Assembly: GCF_014839805.1 (NCBI RefSeq)
Contig: NC_051141.1
Coordinates: 11,106,777-11,170,776, forward strand
Direction of reading: 5' to 3'
Length of the DNA stretch: 64,000 bases
From: Manduca sexta
Lineage: Eukaryota; Arthropoda; Insecta; Lepidoptera; Sphingidae
Part shown: positions 49,606-60,902 of the stretch, piece after piece
How the letters are laid out: the number at the start of each line of letters is the position of its first letter
Numbering within the stretch: the stretch's first letter is position 1
Program-made: the position numbers and the translations under genes
The notes under the pieces: generated by a model
Told to the model about the DNA's origin: nothing
The model's input: the letters and a program-made list of their open reading frames with translations, nothing else
The model's database searches: none

Positions 49606-50294
49606 AAAAAAGTAAAAAAAAATTTTTAAGTTAAACGGTTTTATATTGCAGATAAATGTACTAAAAGCTAAAAAATAATTTCATGGATACAGTCATCGGT
49701 ACCAATATGTATACATTGTTATATTTTCAAAATAAAGTAACTCGTAACCTACCCACTTTCTGGAAATATCTATGGTCACATAAATTCCTAAAATGCAATA
49801 TACATTTATGTAAACACCTATGACAAAAGATGTCATTTTTAAATATACAAATTTTAAACATATGCATCGATTAAACTAAAATAAAATCGTGGGGCACGTC
49901 CAATATCCAAAACTATCAAAGATTATCTTAAAGTTATCATTTCATTATTCAATGAATATGATACAGTTAATCCCAAGGTCATCCAAAAATCATTTAAAGT
50001 GGACGTGCCCCACGATTTTATTTTAGTTTAATCGATGCATATGTTTAAAATTTGTATATTTAAAAATGACATCTTTGTCATAGGTGTTTACATAAATGTA
50101 TATTGCATTTTTAGGAATTTATGTGACCATAGATATTTCCAGAAAAGTGGGTAGGTTACGAGTTACTTTATTTTGAAAATATAACAATGTATACATATTG
50201 GTACCGATGACTGTATCCATGAAATTATTTTTAGCTTTTAGTACATTTATCTGCAATATAAAACCGTTTAACTTAAAAATTTTTACTTTTTATT
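49606..50294. repeat. Giant inverted repeat, 296-bp arms, 99-bp loop (unit 1)
   Basis: The left arm ends AAAATCGTGGGGCACGTCC and the right arm starts with the complement GGACGTGCCCCACGATTTT; the match continues outward to AAAAATTTTTAAGTTAAACGG with only small indels. A transcript of this region would fold into a nearly perfect long hairpin. No protein frame is present. Confidence 0.92.
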
Positions 50295-50303
50295 TTTAAG
50301 TTT

Positions 50304-51498
50304 TTAGTTTTTATTTCTCATTCTATTCAATTCATTGAGTGCCTCATTATTGCAAGGTTTCTTGCCTGTTAGTTTATTGCAGTTAAACTCTTCAATACGT
50401 AATCCCTCCAAAGATCTCACTCTACTAAGAGCAACGTAGGCTTGGCCTTCCTCAAATAGTTTAGCGCCTAAGTATACGACGGCGTGATCCACAGTGCTGC
50501 CCTGCATTTTATGCACCGTGGAAGCCCATGACAATTATTCGTCTTTCAGCCGTCCCGTAATTAAATTTGGCTGGAAACTGTATGGCTTTCGGGTGTATAA
50601 GATGTACGCCGTCTCTTGCAAAGTCGATTCGAACCGAAGGTACGTCTGTTGCGTACATCTGAGTTCGACGAAATAGGGGCCAAACGATTTCGTTGATATA
50701 TCCTATAGTACCATTAACTAATCCCTTTGAAACGTCAATATTGGACCGCAACATCACTTTTGCTCCCACAAATATTTCTAACTAGCTTTTACCCGCGGCT
50801 CCGCCCGCGTTATAAAGTTTTTCAGGCTAAAGGTTTCCGTTATAAAAATCACGCTATATATTTTCCCGGGAGCCTATGTTCTTCCCAGGGTCTCAAACTG
50901 TCTCCATACCAAATTTCATCTTAATACGTTGGGTAGTTTTTGAGTTTAACACGTTCAGGCAGACAGATGCAACTTTGTTTTATAATATATTTTTGTATAA
51001 CTTTTTAAGAGGAACAATCCCGTCATATGTCATTGTTGCATAACTTTAACCGTTTACGCAGCCGCACGCAACGGAAGCTCTCAAACCTAATAAATTTTCT
51101 GTCTTTGCAAAATGTTTCATTACTGCTCCGCTCCTATTGGCCATAGCTTGACAATATATAGCCTATAGCACTCCACGAACAAAGGGCTATCCAACACAAA
51201 AATAATTTTCAGTTTGACCCGGTAGTTCCTGAGATTAGCGCGTTCAAACAAACACACAAACAAACTCTTCAGCTTTATATAATAGTATAGATTCTGCTGG
51301 TAAGCCCCCAGTCTTATTGATATCAGCTGGTATTAGTGTTTCTGTTTCTTTTTTGTGTTTTTTGTATTTTTTTTCTGCTTTTTTTGTGTTTTTATTTTTG
51401 TAGAATTTGTTGTTACCATTTTGTTCCCACGAGGACTGGACATTTTTACGGTCGACCCGACCAGAGGTCCAATAGAGGGGTAAGGCTATGTACAACAA
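50304..51498 (-). pseudogene. Helitron-type PIF1-like helicase C-terminus, broken (unit 1)
   Basis: The minus strand reads, from the right, LIPADINKTGGLPAE, then after the ACTAG insertion EIFVGAKVMLRSNIDVSKGL, PSVRIDFARDGVHLIHPKAI, KFNYGTAERR, a frame break near 50530, and [37 protein letters not shown]. These are the last motifs (V and VI) of PIF1-family superfamily 1 helicases as found in Helitrons and in free PIF1-like repeats of insects. The Walker A and B motifs and any Rep nuclease are absent. The fragment cannot make a working helicase. Confidence 0.88.
50781..51292 (+). mobile_element. ACTAG-type repeat inserted in helicase fragment (unit 1)
   Basis: It starts ACTAGCTTTTACCCGCGG and ends TATAATAGTATAGAT, with one internal 120-bp unit. 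Removing it restores the helicase reading from GGLPAE to EIFVGAKV without a gap, so the insertion point is exact. There is no long target duplication. Confidence 0.88.
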
Positions 51499-51998
51499 GA
51501 TGTGCCTGAATCTTGAGGGGAAAACGCTAACGACATACCATTTTTATCCACCCTAATGCCATACAGTTCTCGACAGGATACCAGATCTTGACTTGGGTGG
51601 GAGATTCATATTGTAATTTTGTATAGTATACTGTATTATACTTACCAAGCCCTTTATTTTGATACCCATATTGATGGGATTGAAAACTACATTATCCGCC
51701 ATTTTGTAGCAGTGGCCATCTTTGATTTTGATTTTGTATAGTGCACTGAATTCTACTTGACAAGCCCTTTCATTTGATACCCATATTGATGGGATTGAAA
51801 AACTAAGTTGTCCGCCATCTTGTAGCGGCGGCCATCTTGGATTCACAATAATATTGAATATGGATAATTGTATTGTCACCAGAATCAAAGGCGTATACCA
51901 AATTTCAGATCAATCGGTTAACGGGAAGAGGGTTAAATTTCAATTACCAAATTTGACCCAAACAAACAAACGGGGTGAGCTAAATAAAACCGTTTAAT

Positions 51999-52699
51999 AA
52001 AAAAGTAAAAAAAAATTTTTAAGTTAAACGGTTTTATATTGCAGATAAATGTACTAAAAGCTAAAAAATAATTTCATGGATACAGTCATCGGTACCAATA
52101 TGTATACATTGTTATATTTTCAAAATAAAGTAACTCGTAACCTACCCACTTTCTGGAAATATCTATGGTCACATAAATTCCTAAAAATGCAATATACATT
52201 TATGTAAACACCTATGACAAAAGATGTCATTTTTAAATATACAAATTTTAAACATATGCATCGATTAAACTAAAATAAAATCGTGGGGCACGTCCAATAT
52301 CCAAAACTATCAAAGATTATCTTAAAGTTATCATTTCATTATTCAATGAATATGATACAGTTAATCCCAAGGTCATCCAAAAATCATTTAAAGTGGACGT
52401 GCCCCACGATTTTATTTTAGTTTAATCGATGCATATGTTTAAAATTTGTATATTTAAAAATGACATCTTTTGTCATAGGTGTTTACATAAATGTATATTG
52501 CATTTTTAGGAATTTATGTGACCATAGATATTTCCAGAAAGTGGGTAGGTTACGAGTTACTTTATTTTGAAAATATAACAATGTATACATATTGGTACCG
52601 ATGACTGTATCCATGAAATTATTTTTTAGCTTTTAGTACATTTATCTGCAATATAAAACCGTTTAACTTAAAAATTTTTTTTTACTTTTTTATTTTTAA
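51999..52699. repeat. Giant inverted repeat, 296-bp arms (unit 2)
   Basis: Left arm about 51999-52295, spacer 52296-52394, right arm 52395 to about 52699. Same hairpin as 49606-50294. Confidence 0.9.
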
Positions 52700-52703
52700 G
52701 TTT

Positions 52704-53911
52704 TTAGTTTTTATTTCTCATTCTATTCAATTCATTGAGTGCCTCATTATTGCAAGGTTTCTTGCCTGTTAGTTTATTGCAGTTAAACTCTTCAATACGT
52801 AATCCCTCCAAAGATCTCACTCTACTAAGAGCAACGTAGGCTTGGCCTTCCTCAAATAGTTTAGCGCCTAAGTATACGACGGCGTGATCCACAGTGCTGC
52901 CCTGCATTTTATGCACCGTGGAAGCCCATGACAATTATTCGTCTTTCAGCCGTCCCGTAATTAAATTTGGCTGGAAACTGTATGGCTTTCGGGTGTATAA
53001 GATGTACGCCGTCTCTTGCAAAGTCGATTCGAACCGAAGGTACGTCTGTTGCGTACATCTGAGTTCGACGAAATAGGGGCCAAACGATTTCGTTGATATA
53101 TCCTATAGTACCATTAACTAATCCCTTTGAAACGTCAATATTGGACCGCAACATCACTTTTGCTCCCACAAATATTTCTAACTAGCTTTTACCCGCGGCT
53201 CCGCCCGCGTTATAAAGTTATTTTTCAGGCTAAAGGTTTCCGTTATAAAAATCACGCTATATATTTTCCCGGGAGCCTATGTTCTTCCCAGGGTCTCAAA
53301 CTGTCTCCATACCAAATTTCATCTTAATACGTTGGGTAGTTTTTGAGTTTAACACGTTCAGGCAGACAGATGCAACTTTGTTTTATAATATATTTTTGTA
53401 TAACTTTTAAGAGGAACAATCCCGTCATATGTCATTGTTGCATAACTTTAACCGTTTACGCAGCCGCACGCAACGGAAGCTCTCAAACCTAATAAATTTT
53501 CTGTCTTTGCAAAATGTTTCATTACTGCTCCGCTCCTATTGGCCATAGCTTGACAATATATAGCCTATAGCACTCCACGAACAAAGGGCTATCCAACACA
53601 AAAATAATTTTTCAGTTTGACCCGGTAGTTCCTGAGATTAGCGCGTTCAAACAAACACACAAACAAACTCTTCAGCTTTATATAATAGTATAGATTCTGC
53701 TGGTAAGCCCCCAGTCTTATTGATATCAGCTGGTATTAGTGTTTCTGTTTCTTTTTTGTGTTTTTTGTATTTTTTTCTGCTTTTTTGTGTTTTTATTTTT
53801 TGTAGAATTTGTTGTTACCATTTTGTTCCCACGAGGACTGGACATTTTTACGGTCGACCCGACCAGAGGTCCAATAGAGGGGTAAGGCTATGTACAACAA
53901 GATGTGCCTGA
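52704..53911 (-). pseudogene. Helitron-type PIF1-like helicase C-terminus, broken (unit 2)
   Basis: Copy of 50304-51498 with the same frame break (near 52930) and the same insertion. Because both lesions are shared they predate the doubling of the unit, or the doubling is an assembly effect. Confidence 0.87.
53181..53695 (+). mobile_element. ACTAG-type repeat inserted in helicase fragment (unit 2)
   Basis: Counterpart of 50781-51292 with a few extra bases near 53218 (GTTATTTTTCAGG). Confidence 0.85.
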
Positions 53912-54411
53912 ATCTTGAGGGGAAAACGCTAACGACATACCATTTTTATCCACCCTAATGCCATACAGTTCTCGACAGGATACCAGATCTTGACTTGGGT
54001 GGGAGATTCATATTGTAATTTTGTATAGTATACTGTATTATACTTACCAAGCCCTTTATTTTGATACCCATATTGATGGGATTGAAAACTACATTATCCG
54101 CCATTTTGTAGCAGTGGCCATCTTTGATTTTGATTTTGTATAGTGCACTGAATTCTACTTGACAAGCCCTTTCATTTGATACCCATATTGATGGGATTGA
54201 AAAAACTAAGTTGTCCGCCATCTTGTAGCGGCGGCCATCTTGGATTCACAATAATATTGAATATGGATAATTGTATTGTCACCAGAATCAAAGGCGTATA
54301 CCAAATTTCAGATCAATCGGTTAACGGGAAGAGGGTTAAATTTCAATTACCAAATTTGACCCAAACAAACAAACGGGGTGAGCTAAATAAAACCGTTTAA
54401 TAAAACCGTTT

Positions 54412-54545
54412 AAAAAGCGCCCAGCGTCGGCACGGAACACGAGTTGTCAAGAGCCGTTTGACACAAAGTACGGACTGCGGACATTGTACCGCAATACGCG
54501 GGTCGCGGTCGCCACCTTGTGAGCGCTTACTAAATTATTTCTCAA
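54412..54545. other. GC-rich unique patch next to the tandem array
   Basis: GCGCCCAGCGTCGGCACGG and GCGGGTCGCGGTCGCCACC stand out from the AT-rich surroundings. The left flank of the array (49530-49585) is also GC-rich (AAGCGCTGTG, CCCGCAGTGGAACGGG), so the array may have split a promoter, 5' UTR or short exon. No protein reading is convincing. Confidence 0.35.
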
Positions 54546-55349
54546 TACAGAATATAGTTTCTCACCTCCCACTAACTTCACGTGACATCGCCGAAATATT
54601 ATAAATTCTGCTGTAAAAATTGGCTAATAGTCACAAAATGGAGTATTTTGTTTGCTTTAACGTCGAGTCTTTCCAATGATACTAAATAATATTAATACAG
54701 AATCTCTGGGTAAATACCAATGGGCCCAGAGAATTGTAAGGCGTAATTGATTGCTTTTGTACTTAGGATAACATGTAATATATTGACTGGTGGTAGGTCC
54801 GCAAGAGTGGAGTAGTATATGCAAGAGTCCGCTTGGGTAGGTATCACCGCAATGTCTATTTCTGCCGCCAAGCAGCATTGTGTAATCACCCGTGTGTTCT
54901 GATTTGATGTACATTGTAGCTAGTACATAAAAGACTTAAAAGACATAAAAGACTTAACATCTCATGACTCTAGATGGAGAGGGCAGTGGAATACCAAACA
55001 ATATTTTGTAATTAAAGGTATTTGATGGTGGTTCTACTCTGTATGGACGGCCGTATCGCTCACAAACAGGCGAACGACATGCTCGTCTCATCATTCAAAG
55101 CAAAAAAAAGTCCGATTACATTCACATCAATTGAAATTGTTAGTCAAGATTACATTAATTAGCAATCGCAATGACATGATTACTTTTGTGAGTGCGTTAT
55201 ATCATGTTAGTTGTCATAAAATAATATTTATAGTATTTTACTATACTGCCTAAAATTAGATTTTCCGAGTTTACAAGTCTAATTTAAATTAAAAATATGT
55301 TTTAAAAATCTGACTATCTGTATCTATCCAATAGTCCGTATCCATCCAC

Positions 55350-55600
55350 TGCTGAGTACAGGAATTCTCTTTGTCGCGCCACTCTTCTCTTAGGCACTTG
55401 CATGTTCGCCGGCATACTGCGCGAGGTCATCTGGCCATCGAGCTAGTATTCTGCCTATACTCCTTTGGCCGTTTCTCTGGTACCACTCGGTGGTTACTTT
55501 GATCGACCTGCCATCGTCCCGTCTAGCCAAGTGTCCCGTGTCCGTGACGTGAATTTCGAAAATCTGACTACTAATATAAAACTGGCAATAATATGTGTCA
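55350..55600 (-). mobile_element. RTE-type LINE fragment, minus strand
   Basis: The minus strand reads TDTGHLARRDDGRSIKVTTE, then GQRSIGRILARWPDDLAQYA, the RTE reverse transcriptase tail also seen at 21539 but from a different copy. It is short and truncated on both sides. Confidence 0.7.
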
Positions 55601-58160
55601 TAAATTCTGCTCAATTTCTTGTTTTATCTCAATTTACATACCTATATGGAAAACAAAGTTATCCTAATAAATAAAGTAATCGATTACCAATTAGGATTAC
55701 AAAATTATAATTGTCTCATTACAAATTACGAAATGTGATTGTAATCGCAAATCAATTTTAGAAATACTTTTCCGAGTAATTTCTAATCGTAATCCCAATT
55801 ATATTTTATAATATTAATCGTTATTTTTAGTTGATACATACAATTAACCTTCCCATGTAATTACATAGTTTATTCTGTTCAGTAACAAATCATATGTATA
55901 CACAAAGCATGTAGCTAAAACAAATGACCACACAATATTACTCATACTCTGTTACAGAAGAGGGAGACCTTGCTCGCCTAAGATGTCAGTTATTGCTGCA
56001 TATTACATATTTAACAAGTACCTACATACATAGATAATATTGTCGTCGTTAATGTAACAATAACGCGAATATGTACTTATTTTATTTTAATTCACTTAAT
56101 AAATAGAAAAACAAAAAAATATTGCACACATTTTCTTTTTCGTTAATCGAATTAGATAACGATCATTGTATGGGTAATATTTAATTGTTAGAATTACAAG
56201 TATGGAGATTTTCTTCAATCGGAACAACATTTTTTTTAATCTCTCATATAATGTGCGTAAAATTCATATTCGATGTATCATAATATAAGTAACGATATAT
56301 AACGTAATCTACAGTTACAAAATATGTAAAAGTAATGTCGCTAAGCTAACACAAGCAGGCACTCACGGGCCTATAAGCAACAAGTATACGTTCGCTATTC
56401 TCCTCACTTCTCATCATGAAACCAAAAGCATTAAGTACGAAATTTATATATGTTTAAATTTAATTAGTTTATTATGTGTAAAAAAACAATATTTTCACGC
56501 ATGTACATTACATTAAGCACAACCAATATTTTGTACGTAACAGGCAATTAATTAAAAATACTTGAAATAGGTACGGTGTACTCGAACACGGCGGTCAAAC
56601 CGCTTGAACTGGATCGCACCACCGCCACTATCATATACGAATATATGAGAGCGATCCATTGTCTCACACAAGGCCAAAGCGGGCAGCACGGCGGCAAAAA
56701 CTATTACACCGACGCTGCACTGGACACGTTATTGTAATTATAATAAACCACAGTTGTTTTGACAGCCGACTATCATCGTCATCGAAGTTCTCTCAATAAC
56801 TTTTTAATGTTTATTTTATAACTCAAGTTCAAGTATTCTCAAATTAAGAAAATAATAAAGTTCCTAGTAAATTAATTTATTTGCTAAATACAAAAGACCT
56901 GGCGCTTGGGAGGATTTGAACGAGTAAAACGATATATTCTCGTAAAAAAGATCTGGACGCAGCGCTGTGTCCACAATTGAAAATTAGAGTCCCGTTTTTG
57001 CGGTGACTCAAACAGTTCTGTTACTTTGTGCGCCCTATCGCAAAGAGCATAAAGCTCTCTACAAAAGAGATAGAGTCTATATTAGAATAATTGTGAAGCG
57101 ACATGTGTTAACTCTGCGACGCAAATCTCGACTAATTGACTCTCAATGAACGAGGTGAATAGCCAGTGATCCGAGGTCCACTTACGGTATAAGTGAATTA
57201 CGGGATTCATTGTTATGTGTTTTGTAATGAGGTAAATTAATATTGTAGACACTCCTTAACGAATTAATCATACTTAACAGCTATTATGTACATAACATAC
57301 AAAATTATACAAGTTCTTTACTGTGTTTACGAAAAAAGTTGTTAAATTCACTAAGTAAGCTCTTCCTATACCATTTTATATTAAAAGAAGATCACAAAAA
57401 AGCCCGAGTTAAACATTCAGCGAATGACAAATTTGTTTTATTTTTTCTTTTTCTCTTTCAAAAACATGTCATACACACATTTAAAATATTTTATCATAAT
57501 AGCACTGATGAGTAATATTAGCTACTAAGAGTGCTAGGAAGCAAGAATGCAGGATGTATTCAGTAAGAGCCCGTAACCTCTAGTCATGGGCTAGGTGTAA
57601 AACCTACAAGTTACAAGTACAAACGGAACATCGTTCGTCATCGCATTAGTTCCATGCTTTTATGTTCACTATACTTTAAATTCTATTTCAAAATTTTGTG
57701 GGTAGGTACAGAAGGTACTGGTTTCATTGACACAAACTTAAGAAAACGAATATATATAATTTTAAAACTAAACGTGATTTGTAACAGCTCAGTTTCCTCC
57801 TGTAGGTCGTTCAACATTTAATAACGTATTTAGCTCATAGAGGATCGCGCCCATCTATTGTCTCAATTGACTTTATGCCCCATACTAGTGGCCAAAAATC
57901 TCCGGGCATTGTGTAAGACATCCGCTGAACACAAGATTTAACAGAATTGCGAACTCCCAAGGAAGTGGTAATTTAAATACTTACTTATGAGTAACCACTT
58001 ATAATTATTAATGTCATTTTAATAACTGGGGTAAAAACATTATTAAAATTAAAAATCGTATATTTTGGATTTTAGGATCGTGTTGGAAATATTATATGAC
58101 GTGATATACAAGGTCATTTTGACATAGTGTCAATAAAAACTAAACTACATACTCGTCTTT
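55601..58160. other. AT-rich DNA, no gene recognised
   Basis: Nothing identifiable except a GC-richer patch at 56580-56720 without a clear product. Confidence 0.5.
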
Positions 58161-58169
58161 AGTAGTTTA

Positions 58170-58250
58170 GTGCGAATATGTCGTAGGCGTGAGTGTATTT
58201 CTGACTGAAAGTGTGATGTTACCGTTGCAACAAATTCTTTTAGGGGATAA
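58170..58250. repeat. Dispersed repeat shared with 9725 and 25826
   Basis: GAGTGTATTTCTGACTGAAAG followed by GTGTGATGTT is shared with the highwire intron repeat. Confidence 0.45.
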
Positions 58251-58601
58251 TAGTGGCTTGTAAAAGTAAAATTATTTTTTATTCCTTTTTAATTTGTTCG
58301 TAATTTATATTTTTTTATTTTACATCTACAATTCGAACTACTTATTGTAGTGTTATTTTCACGAAGAGAAGTGAGTTGTTTCATTTACTAATGCAATATC
58401 AAAATGACCCTGAATATAAGATAATTGACCAAGACGTTTTTAAGGACATTACAAAAGAATATTATGCATTGTAAGGCGACCTCGAGCCCCTCGCACTGAG
58501 CTAATGGAAAGACTTCCACCAGGAATGGGACAATCTGAGAGAGATTTATTTCCTACAATGAATATATCTACTAAAGTTGATTTTTTAATGGATGGACGTA
58601 T

Positions 58602-58629
58602 ATAACCCTATATAATAATATAGGGTTAT
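58602..58629. repeat. Small perfect hairpin (TATAACCCTATAT/ATATAGGGTTATT)
   Basis: ATAACCCTATAT and its complement are separated by AATA. It could be the edge of a small element; no function can be assigned. Confidence 0.5.
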
Positions 58630-58747
58630 TAATAAACAGGAACTGTTATAGCGGGATTCGCCCATAATAATGTTTTCGTATAGGCGTACTTGTTTAACGT
58701 AATGATCAAAACAAGTGTACTCATGACGTGTCGACTGTCGTTTCTCG

Positions 58748-59247
58748 NNNNNNNNNNNNNNNNNNNNNNNNNNNNNNNNNNNNNNNNNNNNNNNNNNNNN
58801 NNNNNNNNNNNNNNNNNNNNNNNNNNNNNNNNNNNNNNNNNNNNNNNNNNNNNNNNNNNNNNNNNNNNNNNNNNNNNNNNNNNNNNNNNNNNNNNNNNNN
58901 NNNNNNNNNNNNNNNNNNNNNNNNNNNNNNNNNNNNNNNNNNNNNNNNNNNNNNNNNNNNNNNNNNNNNNNNNNNNNNNNNNNNNNNNNNNNNNNNNNNN
59001 NNNNNNNNNNNNNNNNNNNNNNNNNNNNNNNNNNNNNNNNNNNNNNNNNNNNNNNNNNNNNNNNNNNNNNNNNNNNNNNNNNNNNNNNNNNNNNNNNNNN
59101 NNNNNNNNNNNNNNNNNNNNNNNNNNNNNNNNNNNNNNNNNNNNNNNNNNNNNNNNNNNNNNNNNNNNNNNNNNNNNNNNNNNNNNNNNNNNNNNNNNNN
59201 NNNNNNNNNNNNNNNNNNNNNNNNNNNNNNNNNNNNNNNNNNNNNNN
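58748..59247. other. Assembly gap, 500 N
   Basis: A placeholder gap that falls inside the LTR retrotransposon, as expected for a repeat-caused assembly break. Confidence 1.
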
Positions 59248-59745
59248 TAAATAGAAGCTTGTTTAAACTCTAGACCAATAACGGTCATGGACAACACCGA
59301 CGTGATTGAACCTCTTCCATTAACACCAGGACATTTTCTAATAGGCGAACCATTAGTTGCAGTGCCTGATCCTAATTATGAAAGTTCGAAGATCAATTCA
59401 CTTAGTAGATGTAGTTACTTTAAAAAATGTATCAAAGCTTTTGGCGACGTTGGAGTAATGAATATTTAACAAATCTCTTACACAGATATAAATGGACTAA
59501 CAAGTCCCAGAACCAAACATAGGAGATATAGTACTAATTAAGGAGCGGTGACTTACCACACTATTCGATGGTTGTTAGGTCGAATACTAGAAAAACACCC
59601 AGGGCAAGATCAAATTACTCGTGTGGATTTACATTACGCACCAAGTCGTCAATCATCAAACGACCTACGTCCAAACTATGTATTTTACCTGCTAATGGTG
59701 ACTGTTATTACTAAGTTAGAATTATTTGTAATTAGATAATAAGTA
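59248..59745 (+). pseudogene. BEL/Pao retrotransposon integrase C-terminal part, decayed
   Basis: After the gap the plus strand shows EACLNSRP, then LTPGHFLIGEPLVAVPDP, later RWLLGRILEKHPGQD, in three frames separated by stops. This order (LNSRP, LTPGHFLIG, GRI..HPG.D) is that of the BEL/Pao integrase C-terminal region. The frame shifts and stops show a dead copy. Reverse transcriptase, protease and most of the integrase would lie in or left of the gap; a stretch near 58480-58600 may be an earlier part of the integrase but is too damaged to be sure. Confidence 0.8.
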
Positions 59746-59940
59746 TTAGTTAAGGTTTTCTGTATTTGTTACCAAATCAATGCTAATTTAGTTGTCATTA
59801 AGTTAAGTTTATTTAGGATATTGTCACATTTGTTTATATTCGCTCATTGATAAGTACAAATGTAATGTAATTTTATTTATATTGCCATGGTGGGCGGAGT
59901 CCAACATTTGAATTATGAAGACCATTTCGTCACTAAATGG

Positions 59941-60372
59941 TGTTGGTGGGCTGGCATGTTCAAAGATCAATTAATAAAATAGACAATTTAATCCATCGAA
60001 AACTAAAAGATGGCGTTGTAATAAGTAATGACGTACAGTAGTCATAAATTAGGGCAATAGATGGCGCTGTACAATTTCTTTAATTTTGTACATCGCGATG
60101 TCAAGATTCTCCGACCCATATGTATAAGGGTTGGGGGAATCTTGCCTCGTCAGTTCGGGAATCCAAAGCAACCATGTAAATCAGAGCGAGTAGTGAAGGA
60201 AGAACAGTGCGTATAAGTGCATCAGAGCGAGTAAGGTATAGAGGTAAACAAAGTGCAACTTCTTGGTAATTATAAACTGTAGACTGTAGTGTTACTAGTG
60301 CTAATAATAAATGTGGTTTTATGTGAAGAGTGTATTTATTGTGTGAACGGACTCTTAGCACACACACTACAC
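59941..60372 (+). repeat. Probable 3' LTR of the BEL/Pao element
   Basis: It follows the integrase remnant, starts TGTTGGTGGGCTGGCATG and ends about CACACTACACA, giving TG...CA ends. The doubled motif ATCAGAGCGAGTA lies at about 60180 and 60222. The matching 5' LTR is not in the window, so the limits are estimates. Confidence 0.5.
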
Positions 60373-60704
60373 AGAGCACTAAACATAAGGTGCTACGTAA
60401 ATATTACTTATGTCTTTAATAGTAGAGCAACACTAATGGGTCTCCTGATGGTAAGTAGTTCCAACCCTCACTAACCATCCACAATACTAGAGAACACATC
60501 GATCCGTTAGCCGCTGTTTTAATCTAAAAATTGCATTGTTATCTATATTATATTATTATCCTATATTATCTACTTGAATATTAAATACATAGATATTAAT
60601 TTTTGTTTATATCAAGCCAATTAATCAAAGATATAATGATGTATCATTTTTGTCTAATAGGAATGGCTGAGTTTGCCTTATACGGGCTCATCTCTGCACC
60701 TTAG

Positions 60705-60902
60705 CCGTGGCATTCAGTTTCAATAGCACATGGCGCGTTCCTCGAGATGCGTTTCGGTATGGAGGTGTCACTTACGCTCTGGTATTGTCTGTTGTCATGG
60801 TAACAGTCGCCCTACCGGTAGTTTTGCTACACCTTGCTATCGGTCAGCTCAGCCCAACAAAAGATGCAGTTGGAGTATGGAGGGCTGTACCATTCTTTAG
60901 AG
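60705..60902 (+). CDS. SLC6-like exon: TM1-TM2
   Basis: It reads VAFSFNSTWRVPRDAFRYGG, then VVMVTVALPVVLLHLAIGQL and ends PFFRG across the junction. The acceptor is the pyrimidine-rich CATCTCTGCACCTTAG. An earlier AG (60660) would bring an out-of-frame 5' piece and is less good. The start is phase 1, so an upstream exon carrying the cytosolic N-terminus must exist and is not seen. The usual GLGNxWRFP of TM1 is SFNSTWRVP here. Confidence 0.87.

Larger units (their letters stand above)
49606..52003. mobile_element. Composite 2.39 kb unit 1: giant inverted repeat plus helicase fragment
   Basis: The unit consists of an inverted repeat with arms of about 296 bp (49606-49901 and 50001-50294) around a 99-bp spacer, a minus-strand helicase fragment split by the ACTAG repeat (50304-51498), and a tail with two copies of a CCATATTGATGGGATTGAAA unit. 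It starts near AAGTTAAACGGTTTTAT and ends GCTAAATAAAACCGTTTAAT, so TTAAACGGTTTTAT and its complement sit at the two ends as well as at the tips of the inner hairpin. The same unit follows head to tail from about 52004. Confidence 0.8.
52004..54404. mobile_element. Composite 2.39 kb unit 2, head-to-tail copy of unit 1
   Basis: Same order of parts as unit 1 and nearly identical, including the ACTAG insertion and the helicase frame break; differences I see are mainly in homopolymer lengths. The repeat period is 2394 bp between equivalent right-arm starts (50001 and 52395). At the right end the terminal motif ATAAAACCGTTTA is written twice before unique GC-rich DNA begins at about 54412. Confidence 0.85.

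Noticed and set aside
60661..60704. In-frame extension or frameshift at the start of the first SLC6-like exon
   Set aside because: The pyrimidine-rich acceptor ending at 60704 starts the exon in a clean phase, so no frameshift needs to be assumed.
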